Source: Candidatus Auribacterota bacterium
GTDB lineage: Bacteria; Auribacterota; JAFGBW01; JAFGJP01
DNA: 64,000 nucleotides
Direction of reading: 5' to 3'
NCBI GenBank assembly: GCA_023144635.1
Contig: JAGLFH010000001.1
Location: 1-64,000, forward strand
Shown: positions 35,229 to 42,549 of the stretch, in pieces
Layout of the letters: each line of letters opens with the position of its first letter
Numbering within the stretch: position 1 is the first letter of the stretch
Notes under the pieces: model-generated
Told to the model about the DNA's origin: nothing
What the model saw: only the letters and a program-made list of their open reading frames with translations
Database searches by the model: none
Made by a program: the position numbers and the translations under genes

Positions 35229-35301
35229 TACGCCCTGTTGGATTCGAACCAACGACCCATTGATTAAGAGTCAATTGCTCTACCAACTGAGCTAAGGGCG
35301 C
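35229..35301 (-). tRNA. tRNA-Lys(CUU)
   Basis: 73 bases on the minus strand: acceptor GCGCCCT/AGGGCGT, D-arm GCTCAGTTGGTAGAGC, anticodon loop CTCTTAA (anticodon CTT), T-arm TTGGTTCGAATCCAA, discriminator A. No encoded CCA; followed by a T run. Confidence 0.95.
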
Positions 35302-35488
35302 ATTTATAAACGTGTTTAGTTATTAGTGTTTCGTAAATTGAGCACTTCCGCCTTCGCAAAGCTACAGCGAGACAGGTCGTGCAATTATATTAAAAACGAA
35401 AAGCAGTTAATAGTTTTTTCAATAATATATATTTTTTTCCTCATACGAACCACGAATCACTATTCGCGAGAAACGATTTTTTTACTGG

Positions 35489-35563
35489 GGTGAGCGACGG
35501 GATTTGAACCCGCGAAAACTTGAGTCACAGTCAAGTGTCTTAGACCGCTAGACAACGCCCACC
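35489..35563 (-). tRNA. tRNA-His(GUG)
   Basis: 75 bases on the minus strand including the histidine-specific extra G(-1) (35563) and its partner C73 (35489). Acceptor GTGGGCG/CGCTCAC, anticodon stem-loop CTTGA-CTGTGAC-TCAAG with anticodon GTG, T-loop GGTTCAAATCC. Unlike the Ser and Lys genes, no partial copy lies nearby. Confidence 0.95.
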
Positions 35564-35617
35564 ACGTAAAAGGGAATATGTTAATTGATAATATTCTATT
35601 TTGCAATATTTTTTTCC

Positions 35618-35645
35618 TTGCGGGTAAATGAAATTAACCTATAAT
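35618..35645 (+). promoter_or_regulatory. Probable promoter of the response regulator gene
   Basis: TTGCGG (35618-35623), 16 bases, TATAAT (35640-35645), 43 bases before the ATG at 35688. Confidence 0.5.
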
Positions 35646-35687
35646 GACCTAATATAAATTATGCTAAATGATAAGACAGGAGGGCTT

Positions 35688-36077
35688 ATGAGTATAAAAA
35701 AGAAGGTTTTAGTTGTTGATGATGAACCTGAAATAGTCATTCTCGTTAAATCAAGGCTTGAAGCTAATGGATTTGAGGCCATTGGTGCCGATAATGGAAA
35801 GGAAGCTATTGAGAAAGCTTTAACAGAGAATCCTGATATTATTCTCCTTGATCTTTTAATGCCTGTAATGGATGGATATGAAGCTATGAATCATTTAAAA
35901 AAACATGAAGAGACAAAAGATATTCCTATTATTCTTTTTACAGCTGCTCCTCCTGAAAAAGTCATTAAAAAAGGTGATGATACGATGAATGCTATTGATT
36001 TTGTTATGAAGCCATTTGATGATGGTGCATTATCAACGCTTCTTAAAAGGGTAAAACAGATTACTAACTGCGACTGA
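35688..36077 (+). CDS. Single-domain response regulator (CheY-like)
   Basis: 129 residues from ATG 35688, preceded by ACAGGAGGG; the ATG at 35661 has no such site. Receiver domain with VLVVDDEPE, phospho-acceptor LLDLLMPVMDG, LFTAAPP and FVMKPFD. No output domain. The next gene begins 31 bases later, so it may share a transcript with the NYN protein and the symporter. Confidence 0.92.
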   Translation: MSIKKKVLVVDDEPEIVILVKSRLEANGFEAIGADNGKEAIEKALTENPDIILLDLLMPVMDGYEAMNHLKKHEETKDIPIILFTAAPPEKVIKKGDDTMNAIDFVMKPFDDGALSTLLKRVKQITNCD

Positions 36078-36108
36078 GATAACAGTTTTATAAGAAAAGA
36101 GTTTTTTT

Positions 36109-36663
36109 ATGAAATGTGATGTAAGTGAAAAAGCATTATTAGATCAAAGAATAGGTATTTTTGTTGATGTTCAGAATCTTTTCTATTCTGCAAAAACTAT
36201 TCATCATTCGAAAATAAATTTTGAAAAACTTCTACAGATAATTCTTAAAGGAAGAAAATTGATAAGAGCAATTGCCTATATTGTTCAAAAGGGAGAGGAT
36301 CATCAACAGGCTTTTATCGATGTTTTAAAGCGCCTTGGTTATGAGGTTAGATCTAAAGATTTAAGAGTACGGGCAGATGGTACAGCTAAAGGGGACTGGG
36401 ATATGGGAATAGCTATTGATACCATGTCTTTGGTAAATAAGCTGGATACTGTTGTACTGGTTTCAGGTGACGGAGACTTTGCACCTCTTGTTGAGATGTT
36501 AAAAGCCAACGGCTGCCGTGTTGAAGTCTATTCTTTTCCGGAAAGTACTTCAAATGATCTTATAGTTGCTGCAACAAGCTATAAAGCAATTGAAGAGACC
36601 ATATTGCTTAAGCAGAATTCTAATTCTGGCAAAGAAAAGAAATATAAAAAAAATAAAAAATAG
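36109..36663 (+). CDS. NYN-domain (LabA-like) protein
   Basis: 184 residues. NYN/PIN-like RNase fold: IGIFVDVQNLFYSA (about 12-25), KGDWDMGIAIDTMSL (about 90-104) and VLVSGDGDFAPLVEML (about 112-127) bring together the conserved Asp residues of the metal site. Family members include LabA and are thought to act on RNA. A lysine-rich tail ends the protein. Substrate unknown. Confidence 0.88.
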   Translation: MKCDVSEKALLDQRIGIFVDVQNLFYSAKTIHHSKINFEKLLQIILKGRKLIRAIAYIVQKGEDHQQAFIDVLKRLGYEVRSKDLRVRADGTAKGDWDMGIAIDTMSLVNKLDTVVLVSGDGDFAPLVEMLKANGCRVEVYSFPESTSNDLIVAATSYKAIEETILLKQNSNSGKEKKYKKNKK

Positions 36664-36709
36664 TTTTTAGCAGTATACCTGATGAACTTCCATGAAGATG
36701 AGGATTAAA

Positions 36710-38236
36710 ATGTCTGAAAAGAGAAGTGCGTGGAAATCAAATCTTGGTTTTTTATTGGCTGCTGTAGGATCTGCAATTGGTCTTGGTAATATATGGCGTT
36801 TCGGCTATATGGCACATGAATATGGAGGAAGTGCTTTTCTTATTCCTTATTTTACAGCTCTTTTAGTGGCTGGCATACCGATCATGCTTCTTGAATATGC
36901 TTTAGGACATAGAGAAAAGGGCTCTCCGCCGTTAAGCTTTGCAAAAATAAGTGAAGGATGGGAATGGATTGGCTGGTTTATGCCGATAGTAGCTATGTTC
37001 GGCATAATGCTTTATTATTCGGTTGTGATCGGCTGGTGCATTAATTACTTTTTTTATTCGTTTGATCTAAAATGGGGTGCAGATACTGAGAGTTTTTTCT
37101 TTAATACTTTTCTTGAAATAAGTGACTCGCCGACCAGTTTTGGCGGTATTAGGATACCAATTGTAACTTCAACACTGTTTGTTTGGTTTATATGCTGGGT
37201 GATATGTTATCGAGATGTGAGTCATGGTATTGAAAAGGCATGTATTATATTTATGCCACTTTTATTTATACTTACACTATTTCTTGTTTTATGGTCTCTT
37301 AACCTTGATGGGGCCGGTATAGCTGTTTGGGAGCATTACCTAAAACCTGACTGGCAAAAGATAGCTTCCTGGAAAGTCTGGACTGCAGCATTCAGCCAGA
37401 TGTTTTTTACGTTATCACTGGGTTTTGGAATAATGATTACTTATGCAAGTTATTTGCCGGAAAAAACAAATATAACAAAAAATGCTTTTATGACATCGAT
37501 CATCAACTGTGTCTATTCGCTTATTGCTGGAACAATTGTTTTTGCTACCATTGGTTTTATGGCAAAAGCTCAAGGTGCTGAATTTGCAGAAGTAATTAAA
37601 TCAGGCCCTCAGCTGGCATTTGTTGTTTATCCAAAAGCAATATCGCTTCTCCCTGCTTTTAATGAATTATTCGGAATAATGTTTTTTTTAGTTCTTGTTA
37701 TTGCAGGGATATCATCTGGAATATCACTAATTGAAGCATTTGTATGTGCGATTACTGATAAGTTCAGCTTTAACAGAAAAAAAACAGTTACTGTCGTGTG
37801 TATAATAGGTTTTTTAGGCAGTACTATTTTTACGACAAGATCAGGACTTTTATTATTAGATATTGTTGATCATTTTATTACAAATTACGGTCTTGTTGCA
37901 GGCGGAATACTTGAATGTATTATAATAGGGTGGGTACTTAAATCAGAAGTGCTAAGAAAGCATGTTAATGAGACAGGTACTATAAAGGTCAATTTTATAT
38001 GGGATATATTAATACGCTATATAACACCTGGCGTACTCCTTATAATTTTATTCATAACATTGAAGACAGATTTAGCAAATAATTACGAAGGATATCATAC
38101 AGACCATCTTCTTATTTTCGGAGTTAATTGGCTTTTAATTTCGCTTATTGTTGCTGTTGTTCTTACTTTTTATCCATGGAAGCCGGAGAAACTTAAAAGG
38201 GAACATCTGCCGGAAGAAGACGAGCTGCTGGTTTAA
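36710..38236 (+). CDS. Sodium:neurotransmitter symporter family transporter (SNF)
   Basis: 508 residues from ATG 36710 (GAGGA 6 bases upstream), about 12 transmembrane helices, LeuT fold. The signature GSAIGLGNIWRFGYM (about 21-35) in helix 1 forms part of the sodium and substrate site. It would import an amino acid or similar solute with sodium. Substrate cannot be read from sequence. It is followed by a terminator shared with the converging gene. Confidence 0.92.
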   Translation: MSEKRSAWKSNLGFLLAAVGSAIGLGNIWRFGYMAHEYGGSAFLIPYFTALLVAGIPIMLLEYALGHREKGSPPLSFAKISEGWEWIGWFMPIVAMFGIMLYYSVVIGWCINYFFYSFDLKWGADTESFFFNTFLEISDSPTSFGGIRIPIVTSTLFVWFICWVICYRDVSHGIEKACIIFMPLLFILTLFLVLWSLNLDGAGIAVWEHYLKPDWQKIASWKVWTAAFSQMFFTLSLGFGIMITYASYLPEKTNITKNAFMTSIINCVYSLIAGTIVFATIGFMAKAQGAEFAEVIKSGPQLAFVVYPKAISLLPAFNELFGIMFFLVLVIAGISSGISLIEAFVCAITDKFSFNRKKTVTVVCIIGFLGSTIFTTRSGLLLLDIVDHFITNYGLVAGGILECIIIGWVLKSEVLRKHVNETGTIKVNFIWDILIRYITPGVLLIILFITLKTDLANNYEGYHTDHLLIFGVNWLLISLIVAVVLTFYPWKPEKLKREHLPEEDELLV

Positions 38237-38325
38237 ATGTGGGTTAGCCACAGAGGCTCTAAGACACAAAGAGAAGTTAAATTTTCATGTATATAACTGC
38301 ATGCATAACATGATAGGTTTTATAC

Positions 38326-38359
38326 AAAAAAGGCGCCTGAGAACCAAGCGCCTTTTTTT
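38326..38359. terminator. Bidirectional terminator between converging genes
   Basis: A run of A, then AGGCGC (38331-38336) pairing with GCGCCT (38348-38353), then T run. It can serve the symporter on plus and the repeat protein on minus. Confidence 0.85.
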
Positions 38360-38391
38360 CCTACTGTAACCTGACTAAGGGAAAATCGGGT

Positions 38392-40014
38392 TTACATTAA
38401 CCCATATTCTGCGGCTATTTTGTTTATTTTTCCTCTAGCAGCAACAGCAGGTTTCCAGAACCAGCCTTTAGCATCCCAGCATTGGGAATAAAAATAAGTA
38501 TCAACAAGCGTCCTGTATGATTCAAGAGCCTTTTTGTGATCTTTTTTTGCAAGATATGCTTCACCCATTATGAAATAACAGGTGCCTATGTCATTGAGAG
38601 CCCAATTATCAAAAGCTTTTTCTTTTGATGCATAGCTATCAAGTTTTGACTGCATTTTTTCTGCTGTTTTTCTATACAGCTGGATACATTTTCTTGTAAA
38701 AACAAGAACTTCATCATAGTTTCCAGCATCAAGTGCCTGCCATGCTTTAGTTGTAAGTGTCTGAGATGTATAATCACCGAAATCTATGCCTGTTTCCATT
38801 AAAAGCATCTGATCCTTGGATGCTTCCGATGGTCTCCAGAACCATCCCTGTACATCATAAGTCTGAGCATAGGTGTATTTATCCATGATTTTATTGTAGA
38901 CCTTTTTTGCTTCATTATTCTGCCCCTGTATGTAGTGGGATCTACCTAAGATGAAAAGACATGTACCAACATCATTAAGAGCCCAATAATCAAACTCTTT
39001 ACCTTCTTCAGCAAAGTTTTTTAAAGAAGCCTGCATTTCATCAGCTTTTTTTCCATACAGCTGTACACATTTATTTACATAGGTCTCGACATCTTTGTAC
39101 TTTCCTGCTGAAAATGATTCCCATGCTTTTCCGGTTAGTGCTTCTGATGTCATGTTACCGAAATCAACACCGGACTCTATACTTACGATCTGATCTTTTG
39201 CACCTTGAGAAACTTTCCAGAACCATCCTTTTACATCCCAGCACTGTGAAAAGCCATAATCATCAATAATATTTTTTAAGACTTTTTTGGCTTCGTCTTT
39301 TTTGCCCTGCTGAGCAAGAGCCTTGGCTTTTACAAAAAGAGATGTACCAACATCATTAAGAGCCCAGTAATCAAAAGCTTTTTCTTTTGATGCAAAGTCA
39401 GTTAAAGTTGATTGTTGTTCTTTTGCTGTCTTTTCAAAAAGATCAAGGCATTTATCTACATAGATTTCAACTTTGTCAAATTCTTCTTTTTCAAGAGATT
39501 CCCATGCCTTTTTGGTCAGTGTTTCTGATGTGTAATTACCAAAATCAACATTTTTTTCCATTCCCATGATCTGATCATTTGCTGCATCAGCCATTTTCCA
39601 GAACCAGCCGTTGCTGTCCCAGCATTGACCATAGCGATAATTCTTTATAATATCTTCAAAAACTTTTTTTGCCTCATCTTTTTTGCCCTGTTCACGAAGA
39701 GATTTTCCCTTGATAAAAAGGCAAGTAGCTACATCATTTAATGCCCAGTAATTGTTTGCTTCATCACTTGGCGGGAAATTTGTTAAAGACGCTTGCTGTT
39801 CAAGAGCCTTTTTTGAAAAAACAGATACGCATTTATCTACATATGCACTTACGCCAGCATAATCTTTGGTCTGCAGTGCTGACCATGATTTTGCTGTTAA
39901 TGTCTTTGTAGACCCGTCACCGAAGTTGTATTCTCCGGCAAATGAATTACCGGTTAATATGAGTGAAAAAATAACCAGTAAACCTGTTAATATGTTTAAT
40001 TTAGTACTCCGCAT
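38392..40014 (-). CDS. Secreted four-repeat protein 1 (TPR-like ~130-residue repeats)
   Basis: 540 residues from ATG 40014, which follows AAAGGAGGAA by 6 bases; the longer TTG reading from 40038 runs through an operator. Signal peptide about 1-26 (ending NSFAG). Four tandem units of ~130 residues follow, each with FG(D/N)xTSxTLTxKAW, KCxxLFxKTAxExQ, YWALNDVGTC and QCWDxxGWFWK. Each unit looks like several TPR-type helical hairpins. I do not recognise a function. Two related proteins lie upstream, and two LacI-type operators precede the gene. Role in sugar binding or polysaccharide handling at the surface is inferred from context only. Confidence 0.85.
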   Translation of the reverse strand: MRSTKLNILTGLLVIFSLILTGNSFAGEYNFGDGSTKTLTAKSWSALQTKDYAGVSAYVDKCVSVFSKKALEQQASLTNFPPSDEANNYWALNDVATCLFIKGKSLREQGKKDEAKKVFEDIIKNYRYGQCWDSNGWFWKMADAANDQIMGMEKNVDFGNYTSETLTKKAWESLEKEEFDKVEIYVDKCLDLFEKTAKEQQSTLTDFASKEKAFDYWALNDVGTSLFVKAKALAQQGKKDEAKKVLKNIIDDYGFSQCWDVKGWFWKVSQGAKDQIVSIESGVDFGNMTSEALTGKAWESFSAGKYKDVETYVNKCVQLYGKKADEMQASLKNFAEEGKEFDYWALNDVGTCLFILGRSHYIQGQNNEAKKVYNKIMDKYTYAQTYDVQGWFWRPSEASKDQMLLMETGIDFGDYTSQTLTTKAWQALDAGNYDEVLVFTRKCIQLYRKTAEKMQSKLDSYASKEKAFDNWALNDIGTCYFIMGEAYLAKKDHKKALESYRTLVDTYFYSQCWDAKGWFWKPAVAARGKINKIAAEYGLM

Positions 40015-40033
40015 TATGAATTCCTCCTTTTTA

Positions 40034-40047
40034 TGCAAGCGATTGCA
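40034..40047. promoter_or_regulatory. LacI-type operator, proximal to repeat gene 1
   Basis: TGCAAGCGATTGCA, near-palindrome with a central CG, 20 bases before the ATG at 40014. Its spacing to the next site is 41 bases centre to centre. Confidence 0.75.
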
Positions 40048-40074
40048 TTTATTTTTAAAGAATTTGTGTTTTTA

Positions 40075-40088
40075 TGCAAGCGATTGCA
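40075..40088. promoter_or_regulatory. LacI-type operator, distal
   Basis: TGCAAGCGATTGCA, identical to the site at 40034-40047. The pair could be bound together by a tetrameric repressor. Confidence 0.75.
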
Positions 40089-40249
40089 AGTTCATTAAAA
40101 AAATATTAAAACTGCAAGTTTTTTTAAGTTTTTGTTTCATATTGATTTCCTTAGATCACCTCCTTAAAAATTGTTAAATTGTTCAAAGCTTCTGGGTTCT
40201 GGTAAAACAACTAACTTACTATGTATATCATCCTCCTTTTGCTATTTGG
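40089..40249 (-). pseudogene. Remnant between two duplicated control regions
   Basis: Between the two operator pairs only ~160 bases remain. On the minus strand AAAAGGAGGATGATATAC (about 40240-40223) keeps a good ribosome site whose ATG runs into a stop after six codons, and a second GGAGGTG lies near 40160. The surrounding control sequence is duplicated, which suggests a further repeat gene once stood here and was deleted. Confidence 0.45.
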
Positions 40250-40263
40250 TGCAAGCGTTTGCA
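40250..40263. promoter_or_regulatory. LacI-type operator in the duplicated control region
   Basis: TGCAAGCGTTTGCA. Same position relative to a TCCTCCTTTT ribosome-site complement as the operator at 40034. Confidence 0.75.
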
Positions 40264-40290
40264 TATATTCCTAAAGGACTTGTGTTTTTA

Positions 40291-40304
40291 TGCAAGCGAT
40301 TGCA
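40291..40304. promoter_or_regulatory. LacI-type operator in the duplicated control region
   Basis: TGCAAGCGATTGCA, 41 bases from the previous site, exactly as in the 40034/40075 pair. Confidence 0.75.
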
Positions 40305-40367
40305 AGCTCTTAAAAAAAATATTGAAATTGCTTGTTGGTTTTTTCTAAACACCTCCTTAAAATATAA

Positions 40368-42077
40368 TTATTCATTTATATTTTCATTTACTGCAATTTT
40401 TTTAAGCTTTTTTTCCTCTTCAATAATTGAATAGATCTTGATTGTTCTAGATTGTGCACCTTTTGATATCTTCCAAAACCAGCCTTTGCTATCCCAGCAT
40501 TGTGCAAAGGGATATTCTTTTGTTATCTTTGAAAATATAGTTATTGATTCATTATATTTTTTTTGTTCTAAAAGAACTTCTCCTAATATGAAATAACATG
40601 TTGCAACATCATTTAACGCCCAGTAATTAAAGGCGCTGTCAAAGGGGGCAAAGTTGCTTAAAGATGCTTGTTGCTCTTTTGCATCTTTTTCATATATTGA
40701 AATACATTTTTTAGTAAATATAATAGCTGCTGGAAGGTCTCCCATTTCATATGATTGCCAGGCTTTTGTCGTTAATGTAAGAGAAGTGTAATCACCGAAA
40801 TCTATGCCGGATGTCATTACAAGCAGTTGATCCTCTGATGCTTCTTTTATGCTCCAGAACCAGCCTCTTGGATCCCAGCATTTTGCATCAGGGAAATTCA
40901 TTATGATTTTACTAAAAGCATTTTTAGCTTCCTTGAATTCACCCTGGTTATATAGATTTTTTGCTAAAATAAAATAGCAAGCAGCAACATCATTTAAGGC
41001 CCAGAAAGCATGAGGAGATTCTTCTTTTAAAGATGATGTTGTTAATAATGATCTTTGCTGCTCTTTAGCTTTTTTCTCATACAAAGAAATGCATTTATTT
41101 GTATAGATCTTTAATTTATTCATATCATTATTTTCTAATGCCTTCCAGGCATTTGTCGTTAAATTGACTGATTTATAATCCTCAAAATTTACATCTGCTT
41201 TTTCTGAAAAAATATGGTCAGCTGCAGCCTTTCCAACATTCCAGAAGCCTTGTCTCGGATCCCAGCACATAGCATTTGGAAAGGTGCTGATAATATACTG
41301 AAAATATTGGTTAGACCTTTCCTTTTCATCCATTTTAAGTAATGAGCTTGCTTTTAAAAAATAACATACGGCAACATCGTTTAATGCCCATTTAATAAAT
41401 ATTTCATCGTCATTCAGTTTTTTTGAAGGATCGATGTTTTTCTGTTGTTCTAGAGCGGTAGGTTCATAAAGACCAATACATTTATTAACATAGATAAGTG
41501 TAGAAATATAGTCCTGCTTATTAAAAGTATTCCATGCTTTACTGGTAAGCGAGACAGATGAATAATTACCAAAGACAACACCTTTCTCCATTTCTATTAA
41601 TTGATCTTTTGCGGCATCTGCTACTTTCCAAAATATATTCAGTTCAGGCTCCCAGCATTGAGAGAACCCATAATTTTTTATGATCATAAGAAAGATTTCT
41701 TTAGCTTCATCGTCCTTATCAATATTTAAAAGAGATTTACCCTTTATAAAAAAGCATGTAGCAACATCATTTAATGCCCAGTAGCTATTAGCTGTTTCGC
41801 TAGGGTAGTAGGTTAGTGATTTTTGTTGCTGTTTTGCTTGATTATTAAAAATACTTATGCATTTATCAGTTAGTTTTATTGCTTGAGTAAAATTTTTTGC
41901 CTCAAGCATCTTCCATGCTTTTAGGGTAAGTGATCTTGATGAGCCGGAATCATTTGCTTTAGGATTTTGTGGTTTAATTGTGATGTATCTGTATTCTTCG
42001 GCAAAATTAGTGGAAGGGCATAGTAAAGTTATAAAAAATAGAAAAATATAGATTACTATTTTACTAAGAGGTGTCAT
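40368..42077 (-). CDS. Secreted four-repeat protein 2 (TPR-like repeats)
   Basis: 569 residues if the ATG at 42077 is used, which gives a clean signal peptide (MTPLSKIVIYIFLFFITLLC, ending NFAEE). The reading frame stays open to 42293, and the ATG at 42251 has a better ribosome site (AAGGA), but that longer form would put an operator inside the coding region and bury the signal. Four ~130-residue units with ALNDVATCFFIKG-like and QCWDxxGWFWK-like motifs follow; unit 2 has CWDPRQGFWN. Closely related to the proteins at 38392 and 42550, so the set arose by duplication. Confidence 0.8.
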   Translation of the reverse strand: MTPLSKIVIYIFLFFITLLCPSTNFAEEYRYITIKPQNPKANDSGSSRSLTLKAWKMLEAKNFTQAIKLTDKCISIFNNQAKQQQKSLTYYPSETANSYWALNDVATCFFIKGKSLLNIDKDDEAKEIFLMIIKNYGFSQCWEPELNIFWKVADAAKDQLIEMEKGVVFGNYSSVSLTSKAWNTFNKQDYISTLIYVNKCIGLYEPTALEQQKNIDPSKKLNDDEIFIKWALNDVAVCYFLKASSLLKMDEKERSNQYFQYIISTFPNAMCWDPRQGFWNVGKAAADHIFSEKADVNFEDYKSVNLTTNAWKALENNDMNKLKIYTNKCISLYEKKAKEQQRSLLTTSSLKEESPHAFWALNDVAACYFILAKNLYNQGEFKEAKNAFSKIIMNFPDAKCWDPRGWFWSIKEASEDQLLVMTSGIDFGDYTSLTLTTKAWQSYEMGDLPAAIIFTKKCISIYEKDAKEQQASLSNFAPFDSAFNYWALNDVATCYFILGEVLLEQKKYNESITIFSKITKEYPFAQCWDSKGWFWKISKGAQSRTIKIYSIIEEEKKLKKIAVNENINE

Positions 42078-42176
42078 ATTTCTACTTAACATATATTTAC
42101 TGAAAAGTGAAGGGGCTTTTATTAAAGAATTAAAGAGTCCTGTTAAAACCTTTTTATAAGTAAAAAATGAAATCAA

Positions 42177-42190
42177 TGCAATCGTTTGCA
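42177..42190. promoter_or_regulatory. LacI-type operator upstream of repeat gene 2
   Basis: TGCAATCGTTTGCA, 100 bases before the chosen start of gene 2. Confidence 0.7.
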
Positions 42191-42278
42191 ATACTTTCAA
42201 AATAAAGCTAATATTTGTTAAGTTATTGATGTTATATAAGTTTGCATTCATTTGATGTATCCTTAAAATTCTAAATTC

Positions 42279-42292
42279 TGCAATCGTTTGCA
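42279..42292. promoter_or_regulatory. LacI-type operator just downstream of the promoter of repeat gene 2
   Basis: TGCAATCGTTTGCA, identical to 42177-42190. It begins about 25 bases after the expected transcription start of the promoter at 42323-42351, a position suited to repression. Confidence 0.75.
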
Positions 42293-42322
42293 TGTTTTAA
42301 ATCTCAAATTTATCATTACTAT

Positions 42323-42351
42323 AGTATATTACAAAAAAAATGTGATGTCAA
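42323..42351 (-). promoter_or_regulatory. Sigma70-type promoter of repeat gene 2
   Basis: Minus strand TTGACA (42351-42346), exactly 17 bases, TATACT (42328-42323). Followed immediately by the operator at 42279-42292. Confidence 0.7.
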
Positions 42352-42549
42352 GGCCATTTTGTGATTTAGTTAATGTTTTTAAATTAAAATGTTATATATA
42401 AATAATACTGATTACATCAATTATTGGGTAACATCATTGATGCAGGATGGGGTTAAAGTGAGCATTTTGACAAAAATAAGTGTAATAATCTACAAATGAA
42501 CAATTTTTATTTTGGATTCTGTAGGCTTTTTATTAAATTTTGTTGGTTT

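Noticed and set aside
35078..35260. 60-codon open frame on minus (GRWFESNRAYFF)
   Set aside because: Translation of the tRNA-Lys 3' end and the adjacent repeat element; not a gene.
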